Origin: Methanobrevibacter sp.
GTDB lineage: Archaea > Methanobacteriota > Methanobacteria > Methanobacteriales > Methanobacteriaceae
DNA length: 5,276 nucleotides
Direction: 5' to 3'
Assembly (NCBI GenBank): GCA_009777005.1
Contig: WRMT01000214.1
Location: forward strand, 1 to 5,276
The position numbers were made by a program, and so were the translations under genes. This document shows, piece after piece, positions 1 to 5,276 of this stretch (the first letter of the stretch is position 1; each line of letters begins with the position of its first letter). Under the pieces are notes generated by a model. It was not told where the DNA came from. It searched no databases and worked only from the letters and a program-made list of their open reading frames with translations.

Positions 1-180
1 TAGAATTAAATTAATTTTGCAAACCACTATATTTAATATTTAATTATAATTAAAAATCAATATATAGAATTAATAATTCTTAAGAATATTTAATACTTAA
101 TTATAATAAAAATTAAAAATCAATTAAACTTATTGATAATTCTTAAAAATATTTAATACTTTTTTAATAAAGATTTAAAA
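1..180. repeat. Two imperfect direct repeats (57 and 63 bp) downstream of mfnD
   Basis: No gene is visible here. Copy A (about 40-96) and copy B (about 97-159) abut. Both begin TTAATTATAAT, share AAAAATCAAT and a TAATTCTTAA block, and end ATATTTAATAC; copy B has about 6 extra bases in the middle. Copy A also holds two perfect 12-bp palindromes, TAATTATAATTA (41-52) and ATTCTTAAGAAT (76-87). The stretch follows the mfnD stop codon, so it may contain that gene's transcript end, for example the minus-strand TTTTT at 145-149, but no strong terminator stands out. Bases 1-39 are plain A/T-rich sequence. Confidence 0.6.
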
Positions 181-1287
181 TTATATAATTTGAATGTCTA
201 AATCATCACCATTTTTTATAAATTTAACTTTATCATCAAATTTTATATCATTTTCTATTGAACCAATAGCTATTTTTTTATCAATGATTTCAATTATTGA
301 TTTTCCAATATTAAAACTAGATATCTTCTTAATTCCAACATAAGGAGTTGTGAATCTTGAATTGATTTCTAAAAAATAAACATCTTCATCTAAAATCAAA
401 TCTACTCCAACAAACCCTTTAATTCCATTGATAGATTCAACAGATTTTTTAGCTATTTCAAATGCTTTATCCTTTAAAGGATGATTAAAGGGGAGTTCAC
501 CACCAAGATAGCTATAGTCATTACTATCTAACAATATATTTTGTTTGTTTAAACTAATAGGAATAGCTATTTTTCCATCACTTATTAAACTAACGCTTAC
601 AATATCTCCTTCAATATATTCTTGAATTAAAAAACTTGAGCCACTGGGAAAAACATTTTTTAAATTTTCAAACTCATGAATATTGGAAATAATCTTTGTA
701 TCTTGGCAATCTACTCCATAAACTGGTTTAGCTATTAATTTAAAACTTAATTCACAGTCATCATTGAATAATTTAGAATTTCCTAGGTTAAAAAAATCTA
801 TCATCTTTAGAGTAGCTATTTCCCATTGAAATTTCTCATTGATAGTAAATTTCAATGTTTTAGGCTGTTTTATAACTCCCTCAAGATGGTTATATGTTTT
901 AAATTTATCAGAACACAATAAAGTAGCAGAAGTATTTGAACCATATAATTTAACATTATTTTTCTCAATTAAATTTGTTATCTCATGCAAAATCATATCT
1001 TCTTCTGATGAAATGAACATGCAACCATTAAAATTAGCTACATTCTTGGATAACCATTTTTGCAAGTTTTCTTCAATTATTATTGATTTCAAATGTTCAT
1101 GGTTTTTTGCAATGTATTCAAATTTTTTTGAAAGTAAAAAATAGACATTAAGACCTTTTAAATCATCAAGAAGAGAATCGATTAAAGCTACTGCTTCTGA
1201 AATTATTTTTAAATCATCTATTCCTGAAGCAGTATAATATTCAAATACTAAAATAGAATCATCTTCTTTAAAATCAGTTTTATTCAT
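181..1287 (-). CDS. mfnD: ATP-grasp ligase, probable tyramine--L-glutamate ligase (methanofuran biosynthesis)
   Basis: This 368-residue cytosolic protein (no signal peptide or membrane segment) has an ATP-grasp fold. Visible motifs are an N-terminal strand with EYYTASG (residues 16-22), SDKFKTY (126-132), the ATP-contacting lysine in LIAKPVYG (184-191), the hinge QEYIEGD (222-228), LGGELPF (261-267), GFVGVDL (291-297) and the C-terminal metal site FLEINSRFTTPYVG (305-318), where Glu307 and Asn309 are the likely Mg ligands. The EINSR-TTPY signature and the EY--ASG start resemble the archaeal MfnD family, which ligates L-glutamate to tyramine with ATP at an early step in making methanofuran, the C1 carrier of methanogenesis. 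That function is assigned by family resemblance; another carboxylate-amine ligase of the same fold remains possible. The ATG start is preceded by GGTAAT (1292-1297), one mismatch from a methanogen Shine-Dalgarno, with a 4-nt spacer. The stop is TAA. The gene stands alone, 332 bp behind wecB. Confidence 0.75.
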   Translation of the reverse strand: MNKTDFKEDDSILVFEYYTASGIDDLKIISEAVALIDSLLDDLKGLNVYFLLSKKFEYIAKNHEHLKSIIIEENLQKWLSKNVANFNGCMFISSEEDMILHEITNLIEKNNVKLYGSNTSATLLCSDKFKTYNHLEGVIKQPKTLKFTINEKFQWEIATLKMIDFFNLGNSKLFNDDCELSFKLIAKPVYGVDCQDTKIISNIHEFENLKNVFPSGSSFLIQEYIEGDIVSVSLISDGKIAIPISLNKQNILLDSNDYSYLGGELPFNHPLKDKAFEIAKKSVESINGIKGFVGVDLILDEDVYFLEINSRFTTPYVGIKKISSFNIGKSIIEIIDKKIAIGSIENDIKFDDKVKFIKNGDDLDIQII

Positions 1288-1460
1288 AAGAATTACCAGA
1301 ATTACTAAAACCTTATAAAATCAGTTAAATCTTTTCATCATATTTAAGAAATTAATGCTTTAAATGTTGAAATTAAAGTAGAAAACTTATTTATGTAATA
1401 TTTTATAAATAAATTTAATTAATCTTTTATTACATGAAATTATATCATTTAAGTTTTTAT
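1288..1460. other. A/T-rich upstream region of mfnD with candidate TATA boxes
   Basis: No gene is seen. On the minus strand TTTATAAG (1312-1319) and the looser TTAAATATG (about 1339-1347) are possible archaeal TATA boxes for mfnD. The nearer one would start the transcript only a few bases before the ATG and so exclude the weak GGTAAT ribosome site. The farther one would leave a leader of about 30 nt that includes it. TTTATAAAT near 1403-1411 is a third A/T-rich candidate. I cannot choose between them from sequence alone. Confidence 0.3.
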
Positions 1461-1601
1461 ATTATAAAATAAACATGAAAAAACATTAACTTCTTAATAA
1501 AAATAAATTCAACTATTTACATTATAAAAAAACATTAATTTCTTAATAAAATTAAATTCAACTATTTATATCATAAAATAAACATGAAAAAACATTAATT
1601 T
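1461..1601. repeat. Tandem repeat, 60/49/32 bp copies, behind wecB
   Basis: Copy 1 (1461-1520) runs from ATTATAAAATAAACATG through CTTCTTAATAAAAATAAATT to CAACTATTTAC. Copy 2 (1521-1569) repeats it but lacks about 10 bases containing the first ACATG. Copy 3 (1570-1601) restores that part and stops after AACATTAATTT. Copies are nearly identical outside the indel, so the duplication is fairly recent. Read on the minus strand, each copy presents one or more T6-T7 runs directly behind the wecB stop. Confidence 0.75.
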
Positions 1602-1619
1602 GAAAAATATAAAAAATAG
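1581..1619 (-). terminator. Probable T-tract transcription terminator of wecB
   Basis: Immediately after the wecB stop the minus strand reads CTATTTTTTATATTTTTC and, about 10 bases later, TGTTTTTTCATG. Successive T-tracts on the non-template strand without a GC-rich stem are the usual archaeal intrinsic terminator. The following repeat copies add further T-runs. The call rests on pattern only, and the exact end point is unknown. Confidence 0.45.
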
Positions 1620-2996
1620 CTAATTTTTATATCTATCAAAGACAACAAATTTATTTTTTAAGTTTAAATCATCTAATGGAAATTCTATTGAATTATTATC
1701 ATTATAATTAGTATAAACAATTCTTATATTCCCATTATTTTTCTTTTCAAAATCAAAAACTGTGATATCCTCATCAATAGCTATTATTTCAGTTGAAAAG
1801 CTATTCATAATATCATCAGGAGCTTCTATTTTTAATTCATTGTTTTTATAGCTATTAAGTATGATATCTACTATTTTTTCACCAGAGTCTCCAGTACCAT
1901 AAGGATTAATAGCATTTTTCATTTGATTTAGGAAGTTTTCATCATTTAAAATAGAATTTGCTTTTTCAAGGATTTTTTCTTTATTAGAACCAACAAGGAT
2001 ATTTCCACCAGCAGCTATTGTTTCAGGACGTTCTGTATTATATCTTAATGTTAAAACTGGAATATCGAGAGTAATAGCTTCTTCTTGAATTCCTCCAGAA
2101 TCTGTAAGAATTAATAATGATTTTGATAAGATGAAAAGGAAATCTAAGTAACCTACTGGTTCAATAAGATGAACATTTTTTAAATTAGCTAATTTAGAGA
2201 ATAATCCAAAATTTTCCAATGTCTTTTTTGTTCTTGGATGAATTGGAAATATTATATTTAAATCATTTAGTTCAGCTAATGCCTCAATTATATTATTTAA
2301 TCTATCTTTATTATCAACATTTTCAGCTCTATGAAGAGTTAGTGTGAGAACATTATCTAATTCATTTAAATTTAGTAAAAAATCTTTATTATCATTAGAT
2401 TCGTTTATTTTAACAAGTTTAATGGAAGAATTATTAGTGAATTTCTTTTTAGCTATTTTTAAATTTCTAAAACAAGCATCCACTATTGTATTACCAGTTA
2501 TAAAGATATTATTCCTATTAATCCCTTCTAAACTCAAATTAATAGCTGATTGTTCAGTAGGAACAAAGTAAAATCTAGAACAAACATCAGCTATTTTTCG
2601 ATTAATCTCTTCTGGCATTGTTTCATCAAATGAACGTAATCCCGCCTCTACATGACCAACAGGAAGGTGTAATTTTGAAGCTGCAAGTGCACCAGCTAAT
2701 ACTGCATTTGTATCACCTTGAACAAGTAATATATCTACTTTTTCATTGATTAAAATTTCTTCAATTCCTTCTATCATTAAAGCTGTTTGTTCACCATGCA
2801 TTCCAGAGCCAACACCAATATTATAATCTGGAGCAGGAAGTTCTAAGTCCAAGAAAAATTGATCTGACATTTCATAATCATAATGTTGACCTGTATGGAT
2901 TAAAACAAGATTTAACCCTTTTAATTTAATTTCATCAATAATTGATGCCATTTTAATAATCTCTGGTCTTGTCCCAAGTACAATAGCTACTTTCAT
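1620..2996 (-). CDS. wecB: UDP-N-acetylglucosamine 2-epimerase (non-hydrolysing), with C-terminal extension
   Basis: This 458-residue cytosolic enzyme interconverts UDP-GlcNAc and UDP-ManNAc, feeding ManNAc-type sugars into surface glycans. The two-Rossmann GT-B-like fold is clear: LGTRPEIIK (residues 7-15, with Arg10 and Lys15 as in bacterial WecB), TGQH (35-38), QGDTNAVLAG (93-102, Asp95), GHVEAGLRS (114-122, Glu117), PEEINR (128-133), ITGNT (166-170), LHRAEN (221-226), PIHPRTK (251-257), TDSGGIQEE (298-306), NTERPE (320-325) and NPYGTGDSGEK (364-374). All catalytic acids and UDP-binding residues I can recall for the family are present, so it should be active. The normal fold ends near residue 385. 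A further ~70 residues follow, rich in Asp, Asn and Phe, which usual 350-380-residue homologues lack. The ATG start is fixed by a strong GGTGA Shine-Dalgarno. The stop codon is TAG and lies inside a TAGCTA palindrome. It lies 223 bp behind the DUF460 gene, so it is probably its own transcription unit. Confidence 0.93.
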   Translation of the reverse strand: MKVAIVLGTRPEIIKMASIIDEIKLKGLNLVLIHTGQHYDYEMSDQFFLDLELPAPDYNIGVGSGMHGEQTALMIEGIEEILINEKVDILLVQGDTNAVLAGALAASKLHLPVGHVEAGLRSFDETMPEEINRKIADVCSRFYFVPTEQSAINLSLEGINRNNIFITGNTIVDACFRNLKIAKKKFTNNSSIKLVKINESNDNKDFLLNLNELDNVLTLTLHRAENVDNKDRLNNIIEALAELNDLNIIFPIHPRTKKTLENFGLFSKLANLKNVHLIEPVGYLDFLFILSKSLLILTDSGGIQEEAITLDIPVLTLRYNTERPETIAAGGNILVGSNKEKILEKANSILNDENFLNQMKNAINPYGTGDSGEKIVDIILNSYKNNELKIEAPDDIMNSFSTEIIAIDEDITVFDFEKKNNGNIRIVYTNYNDNNSIEFPLDDLNLKNKFVVFDRYKN

Positions 2997-3000
2997 ATTT

Positions 3001-3005
3001 TCACC
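3001..3005 (-). promoter_or_regulatory. Shine-Dalgarno site of wecB
   Basis: On the minus strand GGTGA sits four bases before the wecB ATG. It is complementary to the 3' end of archaeal 16S rRNA (anti-SD TCACC) and is the best ribosome binding site in the window. It fixes the epimerase start at 2996. Confidence 0.8.
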
Positions 3006-3062
3006 ATAATTTTTTAAAAAAATAAAAAAATTAATTTAATAATAAATAATAATAAATAAAAT
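3006..3062 (-). promoter_or_regulatory. 57-bp stretch of pure A/T containing the probable wecB promoter
   Basis: Not one G or C occurs between the Shine-Dalgarno of wecB and base 3063. On the minus strand the stretch contains TTTTATTTATTATTATTTATT (about 3041-3061), in which a TATA-box-like element could lie at a suitable distance for a transcript starting shortly before the ribosome site. No single TATA box can be singled out. This is a location call, not a mapped promoter. Confidence 0.35.
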
Positions 3063-3068
3063 CCTATC

Positions 3069-3216
3069 AAAAAAATCAAGCTTTTAATAAAAACTCAAAA
3101 AATCACAATCTAACGAATAATCAACAAAAACACAAAAAACCACCAACTAACGAACAACCAACAAAAACCCACAAACTAATGAATAATCAACAAAAACTCA
3201 AAAGTCAAAAAACTGA
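3069..3216 (-). terminator. Multi-T-tract terminator region of the DUF460 gene
   Basis: Directly behind the DUF460 stop codon (TAG, 3220-3222) the minus strand shows a ladder of T-runs: T6 at 3207-3212, T5 at 3192-3196, T5 at 3163-3167, T6 at 3134-3139, T5 at 3126-3130, T6 at 3097-3102, T5 at 3089-3093 and T7 at 3069-3075. They are separated by G-containing spacers made by the repeat array. Archaeal RNA polymerase terminates at such U-runs, so the array may act as a staggered terminator that insulates wecB. No RNA data support it. Confidence 0.45.
3081..3210. repeat. Short tandem repeats (37, 29 and 35 bp copies) behind the DUF460 gene
   Basis: Three copies begin at 3110, 3147 and 3176 with CTAACGAATAATCAACAAAAA, CTAACGAACAACCAACAAAAA and CTAATGAATAATCAACAAAAA (the last A shown belongs to an A5 run), each followed by a variable C/A tail. 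A degenerate fourth copy, only the AAAAACTCAAAA part, lies at 3089-3100. The plus strand here is almost free of G and the minus strand almost free of C, a strand skew unlike the rest of the window. Confidence 0.75.
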
Positions 3217-3219
3217 AAT

Positions 3220-4764
3220 CTACAATGATCTTTTTCTTTTTGCTTTATAATCTCCAATGACTCCTAAAAGTTCATTTTGAGCTTTTTTTATCATGTTATT
3301 CCTTTGATTTTCCTTCCATTTCTCAATTTCATTAGTTAAAATTTTTGTATTAATAACTGCAAAATTTTCAAAAAATCTGATTTTTAAATCATTAGCTAAA
3401 ATAATAGGAATATTTTCCTCTTCAAAAATCTCTTCTGCTTGTTGAGGAATAGTTCCATAGGTTAAAATAGCTTTAATACCAAAATCAGCTAATATCTTAG
3501 CTGTTTGTGAACCTCCACCTTCTGGAGAATTTAATAATATTACATCATCCTTTTTAATTTCTAAAAGTTTCGATGTGTTATTTATACTCTCTCTTGTAAA
3601 GAAATCCACAATTTTTATCGGAGTTGAATTATCAGATTTTATAAAATCATCAAATGAAGCTCTAAAATTTAGCTTATCTTCTAAAGACTTTCTTATTTCC
3701 TTTTCTTCCAGATACTTTTCCTGTATAATTTTAAGTAGCTGAACTTTAGAAGCTATTGTTTTTTCCTTTAAAAGGTTTTTCGAATACTTTATATTTAAAT
3801 CTTTTAATTCATTTTTCAACTTGATAATATCCTGATTGGCTTCATCAATACTTTTATTTAATTCTTTATTTTTAGAATTCAAGTTTTTAATAAGTTTATT
3901 TTGATTTTTAATCGTTTTTTCCTGAGATTTAATGATTATATTAAGTTTATTCACCTTATCGATATTTGAATAGTCTAAATTCTCTGAAAAATTTTCATTT
4001 AAATTATCAATGTTTTTATACTCATTTTTTTCAATAAGTACCTCTTTAATATCATTTAACTTAATCCTATTACTAGTTTCACTATTAAATTCATCTTTTA
4101 AAACTGAGTCAATAGCTATGCTTATTGGAACTTCATTTATTAAAAGTGTTTTTGCTTGGTCTAATTTTTCATGAAAATTATAATTATAATTATCTTTTAA
4201 TTCAGCAATATTATTTTTAACATCAAAAAATTTCTTTTCTAATTGATTTAATTTATTTTCATAATTTTTATAAGCAAAAATAGCTGCAAATAAAGAATCT
4301 CTTCCATGAGCATCAAAATTTGTAGAGTATATATCTTCTTCAGTAGTAATATTTTGATTATTTTCAAATTTATAATTAGATTCAAAATTAAAATTATTAT
4401 TCTTTTTTAAATACTCATCCACAATTTTATTCTTATAAGAAACCTGAACATCATTTTTTGGAGAATGAATTTTAGAATTTAAAGAACTAGCTAATTTTTT
4501 AACAGCTTTAGGAATTTGTTTAACATCAGTAGCTATTAAAACAGCTTTTCCATATTTTATTATAATGTTTATAATTTCTGATTTAGAAATTTCTTTAAAG
4601 CTATTCAAAAAGAGTAATTTGCCATTTAAATCTAAAATAGCTATTCCTACATTTAATCCTGGATCAAATCCAACAATAATAGATGTTTTATAATTTTTAC
4701 TCAATGAATCCATGTTATTTTCTTCAAAAAAATTCAAATTATTCTTATTCAGGTTATCCCTCAA
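3220..4764 (-). CDS. Archaeal DUF460/COG2433 protein: RNase H-fold domain, coiled coil, conserved C-terminal domain
   Basis: The 514-residue protein belongs to an archaeal family of unknown function with a predicted RNase H/RuvC-like nuclease fold. Residues 28-170 form that domain. GFDPGLNVGIA (32-42) carries the first acidic residue, Asp34. IATDVKQIPKAVKKLA (77-92) carries Asp80. AHGRDSLFAAIFAY (152-165) carries Asp156. These three fit a metal-binding active site, so nuclease activity is plausible but unproven. A short segment follows (TLLINEVPISIAIDSVL, 207-223), then a low-complexity Asn/Glu/Lys linker, a long coiled coil (about 270-368) and a C-terminal domain with LLNSPEGGGSQTAKILADFG (410-429), ending in a basic KAKRKRSL tail that may contact nucleic acid. 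Homologues I recall are longer (roughly 600 residues or more), so this is a compact member. The start is uncertain: the coordinates use TTG at 4762-4764, but ATG at 4711-4713 (residue 18) lies 10-12 residues before the first strand and is a good alternative. The stop is TAG. Confidence 0.85.
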   Translation of the reverse strand: MRDNLNKNNLNFFEENNMDSLSKNYKTSIIVGFDPGLNVGIAILDLNGKLLFLNSFKEISKSEIINIIIKYGKAVLIATDVKQIPKAVKKLASSLNSKIHSPKNDVQVSYKNKIVDEYLKKNNNFNFESNYKFENNQNITTEEDIYSTNFDAHGRDSLFAAIFAYKNYENKLNQLEKKFFDVKNNIAELKDNYNYNFHEKLDQAKTLLINEVPISIAIDSVLKDEFNSETSNRIKLNDIKEVLIEKNEYKNIDNLNENFSENLDYSNIDKVNKLNIIIKSQEKTIKNQNKLIKNLNSKNKELNKSIDEANQDIIKLKNELKDLNIKYSKNLLKEKTIASKVQLLKIIQEKYLEEKEIRKSLEDKLNFRASFDDFIKSDNSTPIKIVDFFTRESINNTSKLLEIKKDDVILLNSPEGGGSQTAKILADFGIKAILTYGTIPQQAEEIFEEENIPIILANDLKIRFFENFAVINTKILTNEIEKWKENQRNNMIKKAQNELLGVIGDYKAKRKRSL

Positions 4765-4796
4765 TTATCACTAATTAATTCTATTTTCATTAAGTT

Positions 4797-4960
4797 TTAA
4801 GATAATTAATTATAAATAGCTATTTTTCTTACTTTCATTGCCATCCTCAAGAATTAAGATGATTAATATTAATAGCTATTTTTCTTACCATCCTCAAGAA
4901 TTAAGATGATTAATATTAATAGCTATTTTTCTTACCATCCTCAAGATTTAAGATAATTAT
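4797..4960. repeat. 47-bp tandem repeat upstream of the DUF460 gene
   Basis: Two perfect 47-bp copies abut (4841-4887 and 4888-4934). The unit starts CCATCCTCAAGAATTAAGAT, continues GATTAATATT and ends AATAGCTATTTTTCTTA. A partial, diverged third copy follows (4935-4960, CCATCCTCAAGATTTAAGAT with a changed tail). A partial leading copy (about 4797-4831) is separated by the 9-bp interruption CTTTCATTG. Each full unit includes the AATAGCTATT palindrome and CATC/GATG arms that could form a weak stem. The leading copy covers the probable TATA box of the DUF460 gene. Confidence 0.9.
4809..4816 (-). promoter_or_regulatory. Probable TATA box of the DUF460 gene
   Basis: On the minus strand TTTATAAT follows the purine-rich run AAGAAAAATAGC, as expected for BRE plus TATA in archaea. 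Transcription would begin about 25 bases downstream, near 4786. That leaves a leader of about 22 nt to the TTG start or about 73 nt to the ATG at 4713. It sits in the leading copy of the 47-bp repeat, and the equivalent position in the full copies reads TATTAATATTAA, a weaker TATA-like sequence. Confidence 0.4.
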
Positions 4961-4964
4961 AGTG

Positions 4965-5060
4965 TTTTGAAAAATTAATTTTTTTATTATGAATAAATAT
5001 TGTAATTTTTAATATTTATAAAAATTTTTTACTTGAAAAAATTTGTTATGTTATCAAGTT
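4965..5060. other. Non-coding A/T-rich stretch with a 6-bp inverted repeat
   Basis: I see no gene. ACTTGA (5031-5036) and TCAAGT (5054-5059) can pair across a 17-base loop just before the hairpin array. Otherwise only A/T-rich filler with T-runs is visible. Confidence 0.35.
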
Positions 5061-5137
5061 AGAAAATCTTTGATTTTCTTTATTTTTATAATTTTAGAAA
5101 ATCGAAGATTTTTCAAAGTTTAAAAACGAAGTTTTTA
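5061..5137. repeat. Array of three small hairpins, two with GAA loops
   Basis: Hairpin 1 is AGAAAATC-TTT-GATTTTCT (5061-5079), a perfect 8-bp stem. Hairpin 2 is AAAATC-GAA-GATTTT (5098-5112), which uses the same arm as hairpin 1 and extends by a G-T pair. Hairpin 3 is TAAAAAC-GAA-GTTTTTA (5121-5137), a perfect 7-bp stem. All have 3-base loops, and the first two are close copies. They could be a terminator for a gene beyond the right edge or a small repeated element. The stems are A/T-rich, so RNA stability would be modest. Confidence 0.7.
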
Positions 5138-5276
5138 CTATTTATAAATTAACTTAAATTAATTATTTTATTAATTAAAAAATATTATTTAATTCACTTT
5201 TATTTTAAACATTATTAAAATTGTTTATATCTAAATTTAAAGAAAAATATTATTTAATTTAATATTTAAACAATCT
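5138..5276. other. Non-coding end of window: direct repeat and inverted arms
   Basis: No gene is visible. The 17-base sequence AAAAATATTATTTAATT occurs twice (5178-5194 and 5243-5259). ATTGTTTA (5220-5227) and TAAACAAT (5267-5274) are inverted. TTTATATC (5224-5231) on the plus strand resembles an archaeal TATA box and might serve a rightward gene starting past the window edge. None of these can be assigned a role from this sequence. Confidence 0.4.

Noticed and set aside
839..1144. 101-codon open frame on the plus strand
   Set aside because: It lies wholly antisense to mfnD, has no ribosome site or recognisable motif, and its sequence is explained by the conserved minus-strand protein.
2344..2571. 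75-codon open frame on the plus strand
   Set aside because: It is antisense to the middle of wecB, where the minus-strand frame carries conserved epimerase sequence. It is a shadow frame.
3110..3210. CTAACGAA repeats as a CRISPR array
   Set aside because: The spaces between conserved parts are only 8-16 bp and similar to each other, so they are not spacers.
181..4764. One operon joining the three genes
   Set aside because: The gaps of 332 and 223 bp contain T-tract arrays and promoter-like sequence, and the products are unrelated, so separate transcription is more likely.
4797..4960. 47-bp repeats as a CRISPR array
   Set aside because: The units abut directly, with no unique spacers between identical repeats, and no cas gene is present. 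It is a simple tandem repeat.
5224..5231. TTTATATC as a promoter for a rightward gene
   Set aside because: Such sequences are common by chance in DNA this A/T-rich, and no start codon with a ribosome site follows within the window.
1..5276. A mobile element or defence system
   Set aside because: No transposase, integrase, terminal inverted repeats, toxin-antitoxin pair, methylase or nuclease cassette is encoded. The three genes look like ordinary chromosomal genes of a methanogen.

Overview
The window is very AT-rich (by eye about a quarter G+C) and looks like a chromosomal piece of a methanogenic archaeon of the order Methanobacteriales, most likely an AT-rich Methanobrevibacter-type genome. 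Three things point there: an archaeal COG2433/DUF460 protein, an ATP-grasp ligase that best matches the methanofuran-pathway enzyme MfnD, and a GGTGA Shine-Dalgarno in front of an archaeal-style UDP-GlcNAc 2-epimerase. The genus is an inference from composition and gene content. No 16S rRNA or other marker is present.

Three complete protein genes are seen, all on the minus strand. Read in the direction of transcription they are: a DUF460 RNase H-fold protein with a coiled coil (3220-4764), a WecB-type UDP-N-acetylglucosamine 2-epimerase with an extra C-terminal segment (1620-2996), and a probable tyramine--L-glutamate ligase (181-1287). The gaps between them are 223 and 332 bp, and 512 bp lie upstream of the DUF460 gene. 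These are wide for an operon, so each gene probably has its own promoter and terminator. Their products (nucleic-acid protein, cell-surface sugar precursor, C1 coenzyme) do not form one obvious pathway.

No gene is visible in 1-180, 1288-1619, 2997-3219 or 4765-5276, yet none of these gaps is featureless. Each carries its own family of short direct or tandem repeats: 57/63 bp at the left end, 60/49 bp behind wecB, 37/29/35 bp behind the DUF460 gene, and 47 bp in front of the DUF460 gene. The arrays behind genes are rich in T-tracts on the transcribed-sense strand and look like archaeal terminators. The 47-bp array in front of the DUF460 gene overlaps its probable TATA box and may be a duplicated promoter segment. 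At the right end there are three successive small hairpins, two of them with GAA loops.

The most striking signal is the palindrome TAGCTA (extended form AATAGCTATT). I count it 21 times in 5276 bp, where fewer than two are expected by composition. It occurs inside all three genes, in three reading phases, across the wecB stop codon and in the 47-bp repeats. It behaves like a highly iterated palindrome comparable to HIP1 of cyanobacteria. I saw no CRISPR array, insertion sequence, tRNA, rRNA or defence system.
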